A DNA stretch of 38,739 bases, taken from contig CAIQIV010000005.1 in the NCBI GenBank assembly GCA_903871905.1, positions 1-38,739 of the forward strand. Reading direction: 5' to 3'. This stretch comes from an uncultured Chloroflexota bacterium. Lineage in GTDB: Bacteria > Chloroflexota > Anaerolineae > Anaerolineales > UBA4823. This document shows positions 1 through 8,948 of the stretch, in pieces (position 1 is the first letter of the stretch; every line of letters starts with the position of its first letter). Position numbers and translations under genes: made by a program. The notes beneath the pieces were generated by a model. The model worked only from the letters and a program-made list of their open reading frames with translations, searched no databases and had not been told where the DNA came from.

Positions 1-55
1 CCATTCCTCAGGCTGTAAACTAACCTTATCCCGACGCCAGGAAAGGAATGTACCG

Positions 56-226
56 ATGATGATTAAATCCGTTAAAAAAGACCCGAAGACGGCCACCCCT
101 CGCCCGGCGGCGCTCCAGATCCGCACCGACCTGCGCTCCGGCTGCACGGTTGATGATTGGTGCACCGGCTGCAAGAACGATCACGATTTGCTGTACTGCC
201 GTAATTTAATCATTCTGGAGAAGTGA
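56..226 (+). CDS. Small four-cysteine peptide, 56 aa, unknown function
   Basis: I do not recognise this family. The reading frame starts with ATGATG behind a good ribosome binding site (GAAAGGA, 8 nt upstream) and stops 37 nt before a strong terminator hairpin, so it looks like a real monocistronic gene. The first 28 residues are basic and rich in Pro, Ala and Thr, with no hydrophobic signal peptide. The second half carries four cysteines (C30, C36, C39, C48; spacing C-x5-C-x2-C-x8-C) with a central WCTGC and a final hydrophobic LIIL. The split into a Cys-free basic half and a Cys-rich half could be a zinc-knuckle-like fold or a modified peptide precursor; neither is shown. No maturation enzyme is visible next to it, and the left window edge hides its upstream neighbour. 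Confidence 0.6.
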   Translation: MMIKSVKKDPKTATPRPAALQIRTDLRSGCTVDDWCTGCKNDHDLLYCRNLIILEK

Positions 227-262
227 TCCGGACTGCCGATCACCATCCTGGATAAGCCAGAG

Positions 263-299
263 AAAACGGTGCAGGCTTACAGCCCTGTGCCGTTTTTTT
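263..299. terminator. Bidirectional intrinsic terminator
   Basis: The hairpin arms are AAAACGGTGCAGG (263-275) and CCTGTGCCGTTTT (284-296), with two G-T wobbles and an 8-nt loop, followed by a seven-T tract (293-299). Read on the minus strand the same stem is followed by TTTTCTCT. It lies between the convergent Cys-rich peptide gene and the VWA operon and probably serves both. Confidence 0.8.
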
Positions 300-353
300 A
301 ATTCCGCGCACGCATACATAGGAGGAGGAGCGGCCCCATGCAAATTTCCTGCC

Positions 354-1433
354 TCACGGCAGCGGGCGCCAGAGCAGGGAGAGCAGCACGGCGGTGGCAG
401 CCAGGAGCGCTCCCAGGGCGGCAAAGAACACGCTGATCTCGATCGTCTCCAGGCGGGTGTTGAGGAAGACCGGCAGCCGGCGGAAGACATCCTGCAGCTC
501 GCCAGCGCTCTCGGCGGAGTAATAGCTGCCGCCGGTGACCGAGGCGATCTGCTTCAGAGTCGCCTCGTCAATGCCGCGGCGAAAACCACTGCCGCCAAAC
601 CAGTTGTCGGAGCGGGGGAGCCCGCCGCCCCCTCCACCACTACCGCCGCCACCCCACTGCGCGCCAGCGCCGCAGTCCGGCATCGGCGCGCTCTCGCTGC
701 TGGTGCCAAAGCCGATGGTGTAGACACGCACCCCGCGCGCCACCGCCTCTCCAGCTGCCTCCAGCGGCAGCGGGCCTGAGTTACTCACTCCATCGGTGAG
801 CAGGACCACGATGTGCGGGACATAAGTCCCCTCGGGCAGCGGCTTGACCGGCGGGCCGGCATCCGGTCCCTTGGGCAAGGGCGCCACGCTGGCATCCTGC
901 TCAGCAATCGTCTCCAGGGCCTTGAGCAGGCCGCTGCCGATGGCGGTGCGCCGGCCGGTGGTCAGGCTCTCCACTGCGGTCTGCAGCGCCTCCTGGTCGC
1001 TGGTGGGCGGCTGGACCAGGGCGGAAAAGCCGGAAAAGGCCACCACCCCAATTTGGATGTTGGCGCCCTGGCGCTGGATGAACGACTGGGCAGCCGACCT
1101 GGCTGCCTCCAGGCGGTTGGGTGCAATGTCCGTGGAGCACATGCTGCGCGAGACGTCGATGGCGAGCACGACGGTGGATTTCCCGATGGGCACGCTTACC
1201 TCTGCCGCCGGGCGGGCCAGGGCAACCACCAGGCTGGCCAGCGCCAGCAGGAACAGAGCAAACGGCAGGTGGCGGCGCAGCCGGGCGGTGCGGGGCAGCG
1301 CCAGGCGCACCAGGGACAGGCTGGAATAGCGCAGCGCATACCGCCGGCGCCTACGCAGCGCCCAGGCGTAAGCCAGGCCGATCACGGGGATCAAGCCCAG
1401 CAAAAACAAGGACCAGGGCCACAGCAGGCTCAT
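354..1433 (-). CDS. VWA-domain membrane protein, BatA-like (last gene of MoxR/DUF58/VWA operon)
   Basis: This 359-aa protein has two hydrophobic N-terminal segments (about residues 5-25 and 55-75), a von Willebrand factor A domain and a C-terminal membrane helix before a short RRPLP-like end. The metal-ion-dependent adhesion site is intact: DVSRS, then later Thr and the LLTDG strand. A glycine-only stretch (about ten Gly interrupted by one Ser) sits late in the VWA domain and is absent from the paralogue upstream. ATG at 1433 is preferred over GTG at 1436 because the GGAGG box then lies 6 nt upstream. Proteins of this type act with MoxR ATPases in envelope protein maturation or stress functions in other bacteria; the exact client here is unknown. 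It is the last gene of the operon, 33 nt after the preceding VWA gene. Confidence 0.85.
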   Translation of the reverse strand: MSLLWPWSLFLLGLIPVIGLAYAWALRRRRRYALRYSSLSLVRLALPRTARLRRHLPFALFLLALASLVVALARPAAEVSVPIGKSTVVLAIDVSRSMCSTDIAPNRLEAARSAAQSFIQRQGANIQIGVVAFSGFSALVQPPTSDQEALQTAVESLTTGRRTAIGSGLLKALETIAEQDASVAPLPKGPDAGPPVKPLPEGTYVPHIVVLLTDGVSNSGPLPLEAAGEAVARGVRVYTIGFGTSSESAPMPDCGAGAQWGGGGSGGGGGGLPRSDNWFGGSGFRRGIDEATLKQIASVTGGSYYSAESAGELQDVFRRLPVFLNTRLETIEISVFFAALGALLAATAVLLSLLWRPLP

Positions 1434-1466
1434 CACAAACCTCCGTTCTGAAACCGGGCGGCTGCC

Positions 1467-2474
1467 TCAGGGCAGGCGCCCAAACCACAGCAGCGAAAGC
1501 GCACCCCCCGCCAGAAAAGCCAGGATGCTGGCGCCGGCAAACAGGGAGGTAATTTCGATTTTTTCTGCTTTGACCACCAGCTCAGGGGTGATCTTCTGGT
1601 ACACGCCGCGCAGCTCCTCCTCGCTGGCAGCACTGAAATAGGCGCCGCCGGTCCGTTGGGCGATCTCCCGCAGCGCGGCCTCATCGAGCCGGGTGTGCAC
1701 CGAAAAACCCTCCACCTGCAGGATCGCCCCGCCGGGGCTGCCGATGCCGATGGGGTAAATGCGCACCCCGCGCTCCGCAGCGGCCTGCGCGGCCTGGAGC
1801 GGGTCAGGCGGAGCGGTATTCTCGCCGTCCGTGAGCAGCACAATGATCGCCGGGACAGTTTCGCCCTCCGGCAGGGGTGTAGGAGTTAGGGTAGGTGCTG
1901 CCGCCGTGGCTGGCGCCGCCGGCCCTTCCTGCGCCAGGCTGTGGGCAATAGTGCTCAGCGAGGCCTGGATACCCTGCGCCAGCGAGGTGCCGCGCTGCGG
2001 GGACAGGCGGTCGATTGCCGCCAGGATCGCCGCCTGGTCGTGCGTGGGCGCCTGGACGGAGAAGCCGCCCTCGCTGAAGGCCACCACGCCAACCTGGATG
2101 CCGGGCGGCTGGCGCTGGACAAACTCGCGCGCCGCTGTGCGGGCAGCCTGCATGCGGTTGGGCTTGAGGTCATCCGCCGCCATGCTCCCCGAGACATCAA
2201 AGGCCAGGATCACCGTGCCCTGCAAGCGGGGCAGGCGGACCGACGCCTGGGGCCGCGCCAGCCCTGCCAGCAGCAGAGCCAGCCCTGCCAGGTACAGGAC
2301 CGGGGACAGGTGACGCCGCCAGCCCGGGATGACCAACGCAGCGCCCGGCGCCAGGCCAGAGGCGCCGTAGGCCGCAGCCAGCCGGACGCGCCGCCGCTGC
2401 AGCCAGAGATATATTCCGGCAAACAGCGGGACCAGCAGCAGGGTAAAGAGCATCAGCGGCCAGATGAAGGACAT
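1467..2474 (-). CDS. VWA-domain membrane protein, BatA/BatB-like
   Basis: This 335-aa protein shares the architecture of its downstream neighbour: two N-terminal hydrophobic segments, a VWA domain and one C-terminal membrane helix. The MIDAS motif reads DVSGSMAADD and the second acidic loop is LLTDGEN. A low-complexity Ala/Pro/Thr insert sits in the middle of the VWA domain. A TTG codon directly abuts the upstream stop codon, but ATG at 2474 has a GGAG box 6 nt upstream, so the start is placed there. The two neighbouring VWA genes look like a tandem duplication that then diverged, as with BatA and BatB. Role inferred from the family: membrane-anchored partner of the MoxR ATPase. Confidence 0.87.
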   Translation of the reverse strand: MSFIWPLMLFTLLLVPLFAGIYLWLQRRRVRLAAAYGASGLAPGAALVIPGWRRHLSPVLYLAGLALLLAGLARPQASVRLPRLQGTVILAFDVSGSMAADDLKPNRMQAARTAAREFVQRQPPGIQVGVVAFSEGGFSVQAPTHDQAAILAAIDRLSPQRGTSLAQGIQASLSTIAHSLAQEGPAAPATAAAPTLTPTPLPEGETVPAIIVLLTDGENTAPPDPLQAAQAAAERGVRIYPIGIGSPGGAILQVEGFSVHTRLDEAALREIAQRTGGAYFSAASEEELRGVYQKITPELVVKAEKIEITSLFAGASILAFLAGGALSLLWFGRLP

Positions 2475-2486
2475 GATTGGCTCCAA

Positions 2487-3386
2487 TCAGCGGCGGCGCT
2501 GCTGCCGCAGCCGGGCAAACCGCAATATAGCCCGCACCAGGTCCTCCTCCGTGGATAGGGACAGCACATCCACACCGGCATGCGTGAAAGCCTGCGACAG
2601 GACGGCCTCGCGCTGGCGGCTCAATTCCTCGAAGCGCCGGCGGAAGTGCCTGTCATGGGTATCCACGTAAAGCTGCTCGCCGGTCTCGGCGTCCTGAAGC
2701 AGCAGCGGGCCAACATCGGGCAGTTCCACCTCACGCCGGTCCCACAGGCGCACAGCCAGCACCTCATGGCGCTGGTTGAGCAGGCTCAGCGGGCGCTCCC
2801 AGCCGGGAAGGCTGATGAAGTCCGAGATGATGAACACCAGCGAGCGGCGCTTGATGGCGTGCAGCCCACCCTCGATCAGGCGGGCCAGTTCAGTCGGAGC
2901 TGAGCGCGGGAGCTGCGGCTGGTTAAGCAGGTCATTAACCAGGCGCAGCACCTGGATGCGCCCGCCCCGAGCCGGGATGGTGTGCTCAATGCGGCTGGTG
3001 TAAAACACGGCGCCGACGCGGTTGCCGTGGCGCGTCAGCAGGCGGGCCAGGGTGGTCACCAGGTCCACCAGCACGGTGCGCTTGGGGCTGCCTGCGGCGC
3101 CAAAATCCATGGAAGGGCTGAGATCGAGCAAGAACCAGGCAGTGATCTCCCGGTCCTCCATGTACTGGCGCACGTAGGGGATGTTGGTGCGGGCCGTGAC
3201 ATTCCAGTCGATGTAACGGATATCATCCTGGGGTTGGTATTCGCGCAGGTCGGCAAAGTCAACACCGTAGCCATAAAACAGGCTGCGGTAGTCGCCCTGC
3301 AGCAGGCCGTCCAGGCGGCGGATCACCTGCCAGTCCAGGCGCTGCAGGATGCGCTCAGGCGTTAACGCGGAGACGGGCGCGCTCAT
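2487..3386 (-). CDS. DUF58 domain protein
   Basis: This 299-aa protein carries the DUF58 signature in which an Asp-Ile-Arg-Tyr-Ile-Asp-Trp stretch is followed by a Thr-Ala-Arg (about residues 55-70), then a VWA-like fold that begins FLLDLSPSMDF. No membrane segment is evident, unlike the VWA proteins that follow. Its first 32 nt overlap the 3' end of the MoxR gene and no clear Shine-Dalgarno box precedes the ATG, so translation is probably coupled to MoxR. DUF58 proteins are nearly always next to MoxR ATPases and VWA proteins, and this cluster is a textbook case; the biochemical activity of DUF58 remains undefined. Confidence 0.88.
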   Translation of the reverse strand: MSAPVSALTPERILQRLDWQVIRRLDGLLQGDYRSLFYGYGVDFADLREYQPQDDIRYIDWNVTARTNIPYVRQYMEDREITAWFLLDLSPSMDFGAAGSPKRTVLVDLVTTLARLLTRHGNRVGAVFYTSRIEHTIPARGGRIQVLRLVNDLLNQPQLPRSAPTELARLIEGGLHAIKRRSLVFIISDFISLPGWERPLSLLNQRHEVLAVRLWDRREVELPDVGPLLLQDAETGEQLYVDTHDRHFRRRFEELSRQREAVLSQAFTHAGVDVLSLSTEEDLVRAILRFARLRQQRRR

Positions 3387-4365
3387 GATACGGTACTACC
3401 GGGGTGGGGATGCACTCCAGGACCCTGTCCAACAGATCATCGGCGCTCACACTGTCGGAAAGCGCCTCGTAGGTCAGCACGATGCGGTGGCGGATGACGT
3501 CATGGGCCATGTCGAGGACATCCTGCGGCAGGGCATAATCGCGCCCGCGTACGAAAGCCAATGCCCGGGCGGTGAGCACCAGGTTGATCGAGGCGCGCGG
3601 GCTGGCGCCAAACATGATATAGGGTTCCAGGTCCTTCAGACCGCATTCCTGCGGCTTGCGGGTGGCGGTCACCAGGCGCACCGCATATTCCATCAACGCC
3701 GGGTCCACGTACACCCGGTCCGCCTGGAGCTGCAGGTCCAAAAGCTGCTGAGAGGACAGCACCTTCTGCACGGCCTGCAAGGCGCCGGTCATACGCTCGA
3801 CAATGACAAACTCCTCGGTAGGGCTGGGATAATCCACCAGAACCTTGAGCATGAAGCGGTCCACCTGGGCTTCCGGCAGCGGGTAGGTGCCTTCGGTCTC
3901 GATGGGGTTCTGAGTGGCCAGCACCAAAAAGGGCTCGGGCACTTTGAACGTCTCGCGCCCGATGGTCACCTGGCGCTCCTGCATGACTTCCAGCAGGGCA
4001 GACTGCACCTTGGCTGGAGCGCGGTTGATCTCGTCAGCCAGCAGCAGGTTGGTGAACACCGGCCCCAGCGAGGTGTTGAACTCGCCCGTTTTCTGGTTGT
4101 AGATACGCGTGCCCACCAGGTCAGCCGGGACCAGGTCAGGTGTAAACTGGATGCGCTTAAACTCGCCTCCGGTAGCCTCTGCCAGGGTCTTGATGGCCAT
4201 GGTCTTGGCCAGCCCCGGCACGCCCTCCACCAGAATGTGCCCGCGCGCCAGCAGCGCCACCGCCAGGCGCTCAAGCAGGTGATCTTGCCCGACAATCACC
4301 TTTTTAACCTCGTACAGCACGCGCTCCAAAGGCGCCCCGCTGACCGGATCGACTTTCATTTCCAT
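3355..4365 (-). CDS. MoxR-family AAA+ ATPase
   Basis: This 336-aa ATPase has the MoxR-type Walker A GVPGLAKT (Lys54), Walker B LLADEINRAP and sensor motif LATQNPIE, followed by the helical lid domain. MoxR ATPases are thought to act as chaperones that remodel or insert cofactors into VWA partner complexes. Several in-frame starts exist; ATG at 4365 is chosen because an AGGAG box lies 7 nt upstream, whereas the upstream TTG codons have none. It is followed by an overlapping DUF58 gene and two VWA genes, and preceded 45 nt upstream by a protease gene on the same strand, so the five are probably one operon. Confidence 0.92.
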   Translation of the reverse strand: MEMKVDPVSGAPLERVLYEVKKVIVGQDHLLERLAVALLARGHILVEGVPGLAKTMAIKTLAEATGGEFKRIQFTPDLVPADLVGTRIYNQKTGEFNTSLGPVFTNLLLADEINRAPAKVQSALLEVMQERQVTIGRETFKVPEPFLVLATQNPIETEGTYPLPEAQVDRFMLKVLVDYPSPTEEFVIVERMTGALQAVQKVLSSQQLLDLQLQADRVYVDPALMEYAVRLVTATRKPQECGLKDLEPYIMFGASPRASINLVLTARALAFVRGRDYALPQDVLDMAHDVIRHRIVLTYEALSDSVSADDLLDRVLECIPTPVVPYHERARLRVNA

Positions 4366-4410
4366 GAGCATTCTCCTTCCTGTTGTGGAGAGCGACAACA
4401 AGCCAGGCCA

Positions 4411-5250
4411 CTAATAAGGCGGCAGCCCGGCGGCGCCTCCTGCCACGTTAATGGGCACGGCAAAGCCGATGCCGATGAATACATCTTGCTCGGTGGGATT
4501 GACAATCCCCACCACGATACCCACCACCTGTCCGTAGCGGTTCAACAGCGGCCCACCCGAGTTGCCCGGGTTTACCGCCGCATCGACCTGGATCAGGCCT
4601 TCGAGTCTTTTTTCACGGTTGGGGGGGCGGAAGGAACGGTCAAACCCCGAGATCACCCCGGCGCTCATCGAGCTGTACAAACCAAAGGGGTTACCTACGG
4701 CGTACGCTTCGTCGCCGACATGCATGGCGTTGGGATTGCCCAGCACCGCTGGCACCAGCCACACTGGGGGCCGCTCAACGCTGAGCACAGCGATGTCGAT
4801 CTCTGGTTGGGCTGCCAGCACCTGGGCTGGAGAGGTCGTTCCGTCGGCAAAGGTAACCTCAATGCTGGTCGTACCTGTCACCACATGCAGGCTGGTGAGG
4901 ATGTCCCCCCCATCATTGACCACCACCCCGCTCCCCAGGCCATCGGTCTGCTCACCATCCTTGTCCCTGCCCTCAACCTGGATCAGCACCAGCGAGGGTT
5001 GAATGGCCTGGTAGACCAGGCTGGAATAAGCCGGGGGAGGCGTGGCTGAAGCCAGCACCTGCGCCACCGTATTCTGCACCTGGCGCTCGGTCAACGGCTG
5101 TGACCGGGGGGCCAGCAGGCTGTATAAGAAAAGAGCAACCAGCGAGGCCAGCACCCCGGATACAAAAGGAATCAGTTTGCGCAGCCGCGCAGTCAAATGA
5201 TGGAGGCGTCTCCCCCACCGCCCGGCAGGCGCATCTGGCAGCAAATCCAT
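4411..5250 (-). CDS. Membrane-anchored trypsin-like serine protease (HtrA/DegP-like, no PDZ)
   Basis: This 279-aa protein has an N-terminal membrane anchor (about residues 27-46) followed by an extracytoplasmic chymotrypsin-fold domain. The catalytic triad is visible: His122 in SLHVVTG, Asp152 in EIDIAVL and Ser231 in NPGNSGGPL. HtrA proteases normally carry one or two PDZ domains after the protease; here the chain ends about 48 residues after the catalytic Ser, so there is no PDZ. The function is probably envelope protein quality control or processing. It is the first gene of the MoxR/DUF58/VWA cluster, which suggests a shared envelope role. No strong Shine-Dalgarno box precedes the ATG. Confidence 0.88.
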   Translation of the reverse strand: MDLLPDAPAGRWGRRLHHLTARLRKLIPFVSGVLASLVALFLYSLLAPRSQPLTERQVQNTVAQVLASATPPPAYSSLVYQAIQPSLVLIQVEGRDKDGEQTDGLGSGVVVNDGGDILTSLHVVTGTTSIEVTFADGTTSPAQVLAAQPEIDIAVLSVERPPVWLVPAVLGNPNAMHVGDEAYAVGNPFGLYSSMSAGVISGFDRSFRPPNREKRLEGLIQVDAAVNPGNSGGPLLNRYGQVVGIVVGIVNPTEQDVFIGIGFAVPINVAGGAAGLPPY

Positions 5251-5312
5251 GGGCTTATGTATCCGTTCTTGAAAGCAGAAAGAATCCTTAATTACAGACT
5301 AAATCTATCGCA

Positions 5313-5318
5313 ATTATA
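5313..5318 (-). promoter_or_regulatory. Probable -10 box of the protease/MoxR operon
   Basis: On the minus strand a perfect TATAAT lies 63 nt upstream of the protease ATG. No convincing -35 hexamer is found 16-18 nt further up. The 209-nt gap 5251-5459 otherwise holds only the opposing promoter of the CBS-HEPN gene. Confidence 0.45.
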
Positions 5319-5418
5319 CAACCTTTTCCCACCCCATTGCCCGGTAAAGCTGAAAGAATCGTGAGAATACTGGTCTGAATAAACCAGGGAGCTGGATAAA
5401 AGGGTCGCCGGCGAGATG

Positions 5419-5427
5419 TGTTAGAAT
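5419..5427 (+). promoter_or_regulatory. Extended -10 promoter of the CBS-HEPN gene
   Basis: TGT followed by TAGAAT matches an extended -10 element (TGn plus a 5/6 hexamer), 41 nt upstream of the chosen ATG. No -35 box is apparent, which is compatible with extended -10 promoters. Confidence 0.4.
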
Positions 5428-5468
5428 CGATTGGTATATGCCTGCATCCCCTTTAACGAGTGTTGATC

Positions 5469-6242
5469 ATGAAATATCCCTCGACATACGATGTTGAACG
5501 TGTCTTCCTGCGCAGCTTTGTGGCCCGGGAGATTGCTGATCCACTGGCTTCCTTTGACGGCGCGACACCCTGTGAGCAGGTGGTGGCAGTCATGACCGAG
5601 GACGAGATCCCGGTTGCTGCGATCCGGCTGCGCGGCCGGCCAGTGGGTTACATCCTGCGCGACGAACTGCGAGATGGGCTCTGCGGCGTGTACGCCCATC
5701 CCTTCGAGAATGCCCTGGTGCTGCCTGATTCTATTCCGCTGGTCGAACTGATCCACGCCCTGCAGGAAACCAGTTGGGCCTTTATCCGCATCCTGGGCGA
5801 GGTAGCCGGGATCATCACCCGACAGGACCTGCAGGACCCGCCGGTACGCATGTGGCTGTTTGGCCTGGTGACCACGCTGGAGATGCACTTTCACAAGCTG
5901 ATCCAGGCACATTACCCCGACCAGGGCTGGGAGCATTACCTGTCACCCAAGCGGGTGGAGGCGGCTCGGGTGCTGCTCGAGGAAAGGAGGCGGCGCGGCC
6001 AGTCGCCTTCCCTGCTGGACTGCCTGCAGCTTTCAGATAAAGGCCAGATCATCGCCCGGGATGCCGAGCTGCGCCGGGAAGCGGGGTTCGCCTCCCGAAA
6101 CCGGGCAGATGAGATCATGAAGCGCCTGGAGGCGCTGCGCAATAACCTGGCGCACTCGCAGGACATCATCGATTCAGACTGGGAGGTCATCGTGCTGATT
6201 GCCGCCCGGGTGGAGGAGGTGCTCAAGTTCTGGAAGGAATAG
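5469..6242 (+). CDS. CBS-domain protein with C-terminal HEPN domain
   Basis: This 257-aa soluble protein appears to join two modules. Residues about 25-125 look like a pair of CBS motifs: a hydrophobic strand, then RGRPVGYILRDEL, and later ILGEVAGIITRQDL, the usual end of a CBS repeat. CBS pairs commonly bind adenine nucleotides. The C-terminal part is all-helical and ends with LRNNLAHSQDI, which contains the HEPN R-x4-H motif (Arg224 to His229) found in HEPN ribonucleases and toxins such as the Swt1-like group. GTG and TTG codons lie upstream, but the ATG has a weak ACGAG box about 8 nt away. The gene stands alone between a divergent and a convergent operon. The domain calls are by eye; whether it is an active RNase is not known. 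Confidence 0.7.
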   Translation: MKYPSTYDVERVFLRSFVAREIADPLASFDGATPCEQVVAVMTEDEIPVAAIRLRGRPVGYILRDELRDGLCGVYAHPFENALVLPDSIPLVELIHALQETSWAFIRILGEVAGIITRQDLQDPPVRMWLFGLVTTLEMHFHKLIQAHYPDQGWEHYLSPKRVEAARVLLEERRRRGQSPSLLDCLQLSDKGQIIARDAELRREAGFASRNRADEIMKRLEALRNNLAHSQDIIDSDWEVIVLIAARVEEVLKFWKE

Positions 6243-6296
6243 CCTGCGCAGGCGTACCCGCAGCTGAGGGCGTTAAAATCACTCCCGGCAGCGGCC

Positions 6297-8861
6297 TCAG
6301 GCCCACAGGATGTAACCTGGCCAAAACTCGCTGGTCATGTTGGGATGGTAGGGCAGCACCCGCACCGTGTAACCGTGCAGGCCGCTGTGGTGACAGGTAA
6401 CGCCGGCTGCCTGGTACAGGTAGTTTCCCGCGCCGGCAAAACGAGTAACCTGCATGGGGAATACTTGAGCCCCGGTGAGTTCTTCCCGAGAGCTCACCCG
6501 CCCCAGGTACAGTTCCACCACCACATCTTCCGGCTTCAGTTCGCCCAGGTTGACCTGTGCCTGCACCTGAACTTCGTCGCCCACCTTGATCGTGTCATCG
6601 CTGACCGGGATGACCTTATCAATGCGCACCTGGGGCCATTTCTGGCGCACGCACGCTTTCCAATCTGCCTGCGCCCTGGCCAGGGCGAAGTCCCCACTCA
6701 CCATCTCTCCATAAAGCTTGGCAGCCGGCAGGTAGAAATTGCGGGTGTAGTCGCCCACCATGCGGTGCGTGTTGAAAAAGCTGCACAGAGTCTTGATCGA
6801 GGCTTTCATTTTATCGATCCAGCGCCGGGGCAGCCCATCCGGGCCACACCCATAAAACAGCGGAACCACCTCGCGTTCCAGCAGGTCGTACATTGCCGCA
6901 GCCTCCACCTGGTCCTGGTAATCGCGGTTGTCGTAGGTTTCGCGGCGGCCGATGGACCAGCCCACCTCCGGTTGGTAAGCTTCGTCCCACCAGCCATCCA
7001 GGATGCTCAGGTTGAGCACACCGTTGGCCACAGCTTTCATGCCGCTGGTGCCGCTGGCCTCCAGGAAGCGCAGCGGAGTGTTCAGCCAGACATCTGACCC
7101 CTGCACCAGGTAGCGGCTGACCGCCATGTCATAGTCCTCCAGGAAAACAATGCGCCGGCGGTAGGGATCCTGGCGTGCCAGGGTGATGATACGCTGGATG
7201 AGCTGCTTGCCCGGCTCGTCCTTGGGGTGCGCCTTGCCGGCAAAGATAAACTGGACCGGCCGGTTTGGATGGTTGATGATTTTCTCCAGGCGCGGCAGGT
7301 CGTGCAGCAGCAGCGCGGCCCGCTTATAGGTAGCAAAACGGCGGGCAAAGCCAACGGTCAGCACCTGGGGATCAAGCACTTCGTCTGCAGCTTCAATCTC
7401 GGCTTGCGAGGCACCGCGGTTGACCAGCTGTTGGCGCAGCCGGCCGCGGCAGTACGCCACCAACCGCTCCCGCCGCCGCTCATGGGTGCGCCATAACTCC
7501 TCCGCAGCGATATGCTTCACCCCCTCCCAGACAACCATCTCAGCCGGTTCTTCACGCCAGCGCAGACCCAGGTAGCGGTCATACAGCTCCTTCATCTCCC
7601 GCGAGATCCAGGACTGCAGGTGAACCCCATTGGTAACATGCTCGATAGGAATCTCGTCCTCGGGCACACGCGGCCACAGGACCTGCCACATGCGCCGGCT
7701 GACCTGGCCGTGCAGGCGGCTGACGCCGTTACTATAAGCCGCCGTGCGCAGCGCCAGGGTGGTCATGCAGAACTGCTCCTGCTCATCCATTGGATTGATG
7801 CGCCCCAAACCGGTGAACTCCTGCATCCCCAGCCCCATCTCCCGGGCATACTCACTGAAATAGCGCTCGACCAGGGCAGGTGGAAAGTAATCCTGCCCTG
7901 CGGCGACCGGGGTATGGGTGGTAAAGATCAAGGCCGAGGAAACCACCTCGCGCGCCTGGTTGAACGTCAATCCCTGGCTTTCCATCAGGAAGCGGATGCG
8001 CTCCAATGCCAGGAAAGCCGAGTGGCCCTCGTTGGCATGGTACACCAGCGGCTGCTGCCCCAACGCCTGCAAGGCGCGGAAACCGCCGATCCCCAACACC
8101 ATCTCCTGGCGCATGCGCGTCTCCAGGTCTCCGCCGTAAAGCTGGTCAGTGATATCCCGGTCCTCGGGCCTGTTCTGTGCCAGGTTGGTATCCAGCAGAT
8201 ACAGCGGCACCCGTCCCACCTGTGCCCGCCACACCTGGGCAGTCACCTGCCTCCCCGGGTGCGGCACGCGCACCAGCAGCGGTTCGCCGCCAGGCTGTTC
8301 CTGCAGCACCAGGGGCAGGTTGTGAAAATCGTTGTCCTCGTACGCTTCCTGCTGCCAGCCAGATTCGTTCAAATACTGCCGGAAATACCCCTGTTGATAC
8401 AACAAACCCACCCCGACCAGCGGAATTCCCAGGTCGCTGGCTGATTTGAGGTGGTCCCCGGCCAACACGCCCAATCCTCCTGCAAAGATCGACATGCACT
8501 CAGTGACCCCGAACTCTGCAGAGAAATAAGCCACCAGGGGACTGTCCCACTGCCGGTATGTTCGGCAGAACCAGGTGGAACGGTCAGTCAGGTAGCTTTG
8601 TAGTTCCTGGTAGACACGCTCCAGGTGCGCCAGGAAACCCGGGTCTTCAGCCACCGCCTCCAGCCGGTTTTGCCCGATTCTGCCCAGCATCAGCACCGGG
8701 TTATGCCCACTGCTCTCCCACAGGTCGCTGTCCAGGCGGCGGAACAGGTCGATGGCTTCATGGTGCCAGCTCCAGTGCAGGTTATACGCCAGCTCACGCA
8801 GTTTTTCCAGGCGTGCAGGGATCGAGGGGATAACCTGGAATGTATTCACAAACTTGATCAT
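6297..8861 (-). CDS. glgP: Alpha-glucan phosphorylase (GlgP, DUF3417 type)
   Basis: This 854-aa cytosolic enzyme releases glucose 1-phosphate from glycogen or maltodextrin by phosphorolysis. The N-terminus carries the DUF3417 region typical of the short-chain type ([10 protein letters not shown], about residues 25-35). The pyridoxal-phosphate lysine lies in the conserved [12 protein letters not shown] motif at about residue 607, and a [11 protein letters not shown]-type substrate region follows. The length matches the roughly 850 aa of this subfamily. ATG at 8861 is chosen because AGGAG lies 7 nt upstream; the longer frame to 8942 has no such signal. It is downstream of the cardiolipin synthase gene with an 87-nt gap, so it may be co-transcribed or have its own promoter. 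Confidence 0.95.
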   Translation of the reverse strand: MIKFVNTFQVIPSIPARLEKLRELAYNLHWSWHHEAIDLFRRLDSDLWESSGHNPVLMLGRIGQNRLEAVAEDPGFLAHLERVYQELQSYLTDRSTWFCRTYRQWDSPLVAYFSAEFGVTECMSIFAGGLGVLAGDHLKSASDLGIPLVGVGLLYQQGYFRQYLNESGWQQEAYEDNDFHNLPLVLQEQPGGEPLLVRVPHPGRQVTAQVWRAQVGRVPLYLLDTNLAQNRPEDRDITDQLYGGDLETRMRQEMVLGIGGFRALQALGQQPLVYHANEGHSAFLALERIRFLMESQGLTFNQAREVVSSALIFTTHTPVAAGQDYFPPALVERYFSEYAREMGLGMQEFTGLGRINPMDEQEQFCMTTLALRTAAYSNGVSRLHGQVSRRMWQVLWPRVPEDEIPIEHVTNGVHLQSWISREMKELYDRYLGLRWREEPAEMVVWEGVKHIAAEELWRTHERRRERLVAYCRGRLRQQLVNRGASQAEIEAADEVLDPQVLTVGFARRFATYKRAALLLHDLPRLEKIINHPNRPVQFIFAGKAHPKDEPGKQLIQRIITLARQDPYRRRIVFLEDYDMAVSRYLVQGSDVWLNTPLRFLEASGTSGMKAVANGVLNLSILDGWWDEAYQPEVGWSIGRRETYDNRDYQDQVEAAAMYDLLEREVVPLFYGCGPDGLPRRWIDKMKASIKTLCSFFNTHRMVGDYTRNFYLPAAKLYGEMVSGDFALARAQADWKACVRQKWPQVRIDKVIPVSDDTIKVGDEVQVQAQVNLGELKPEDVVVELYLGRVSSREELTGAQVFPMQVTRFAGAGNYLYQAAGVTCHHSGLHGYTVRVLPYHPNMTSEFWPGYILWA

Positions 8862-8948
8862 CACGGTTCTCCTGTCTGCTGTGTACTGCTTAGCCCTGGC
8901 AAATGGATCGGCCATTGGTGTATCAACCACCCGGACAGCCAATCAACC

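Noticed and set aside
600-670. Glycine-codon repeat suspected to be a sequencing artefact or frameshift
   Set aside because: The VWA reading frame stays open through the Gly-rich loop and resumes with a normal C-terminal helix, so it reads as a genuine low-complexity insertion.
3349-5049. A 566-codon plus-strand open frame opposite the MoxR and protease genes
   Set aside because: It is antisense to two proteins with intact catalytic motifs; such long mirror frames are common in GC-rich coding DNA, and its translation is rich in His/Gln/Arg with no recognisable domain.
6243-6296. Terminator expected between the convergent CBS-HEPN and glycogen phosphorylase genes
   Set aside because: The 54-nt gap holds no stable hairpin with a T tract that I could find.
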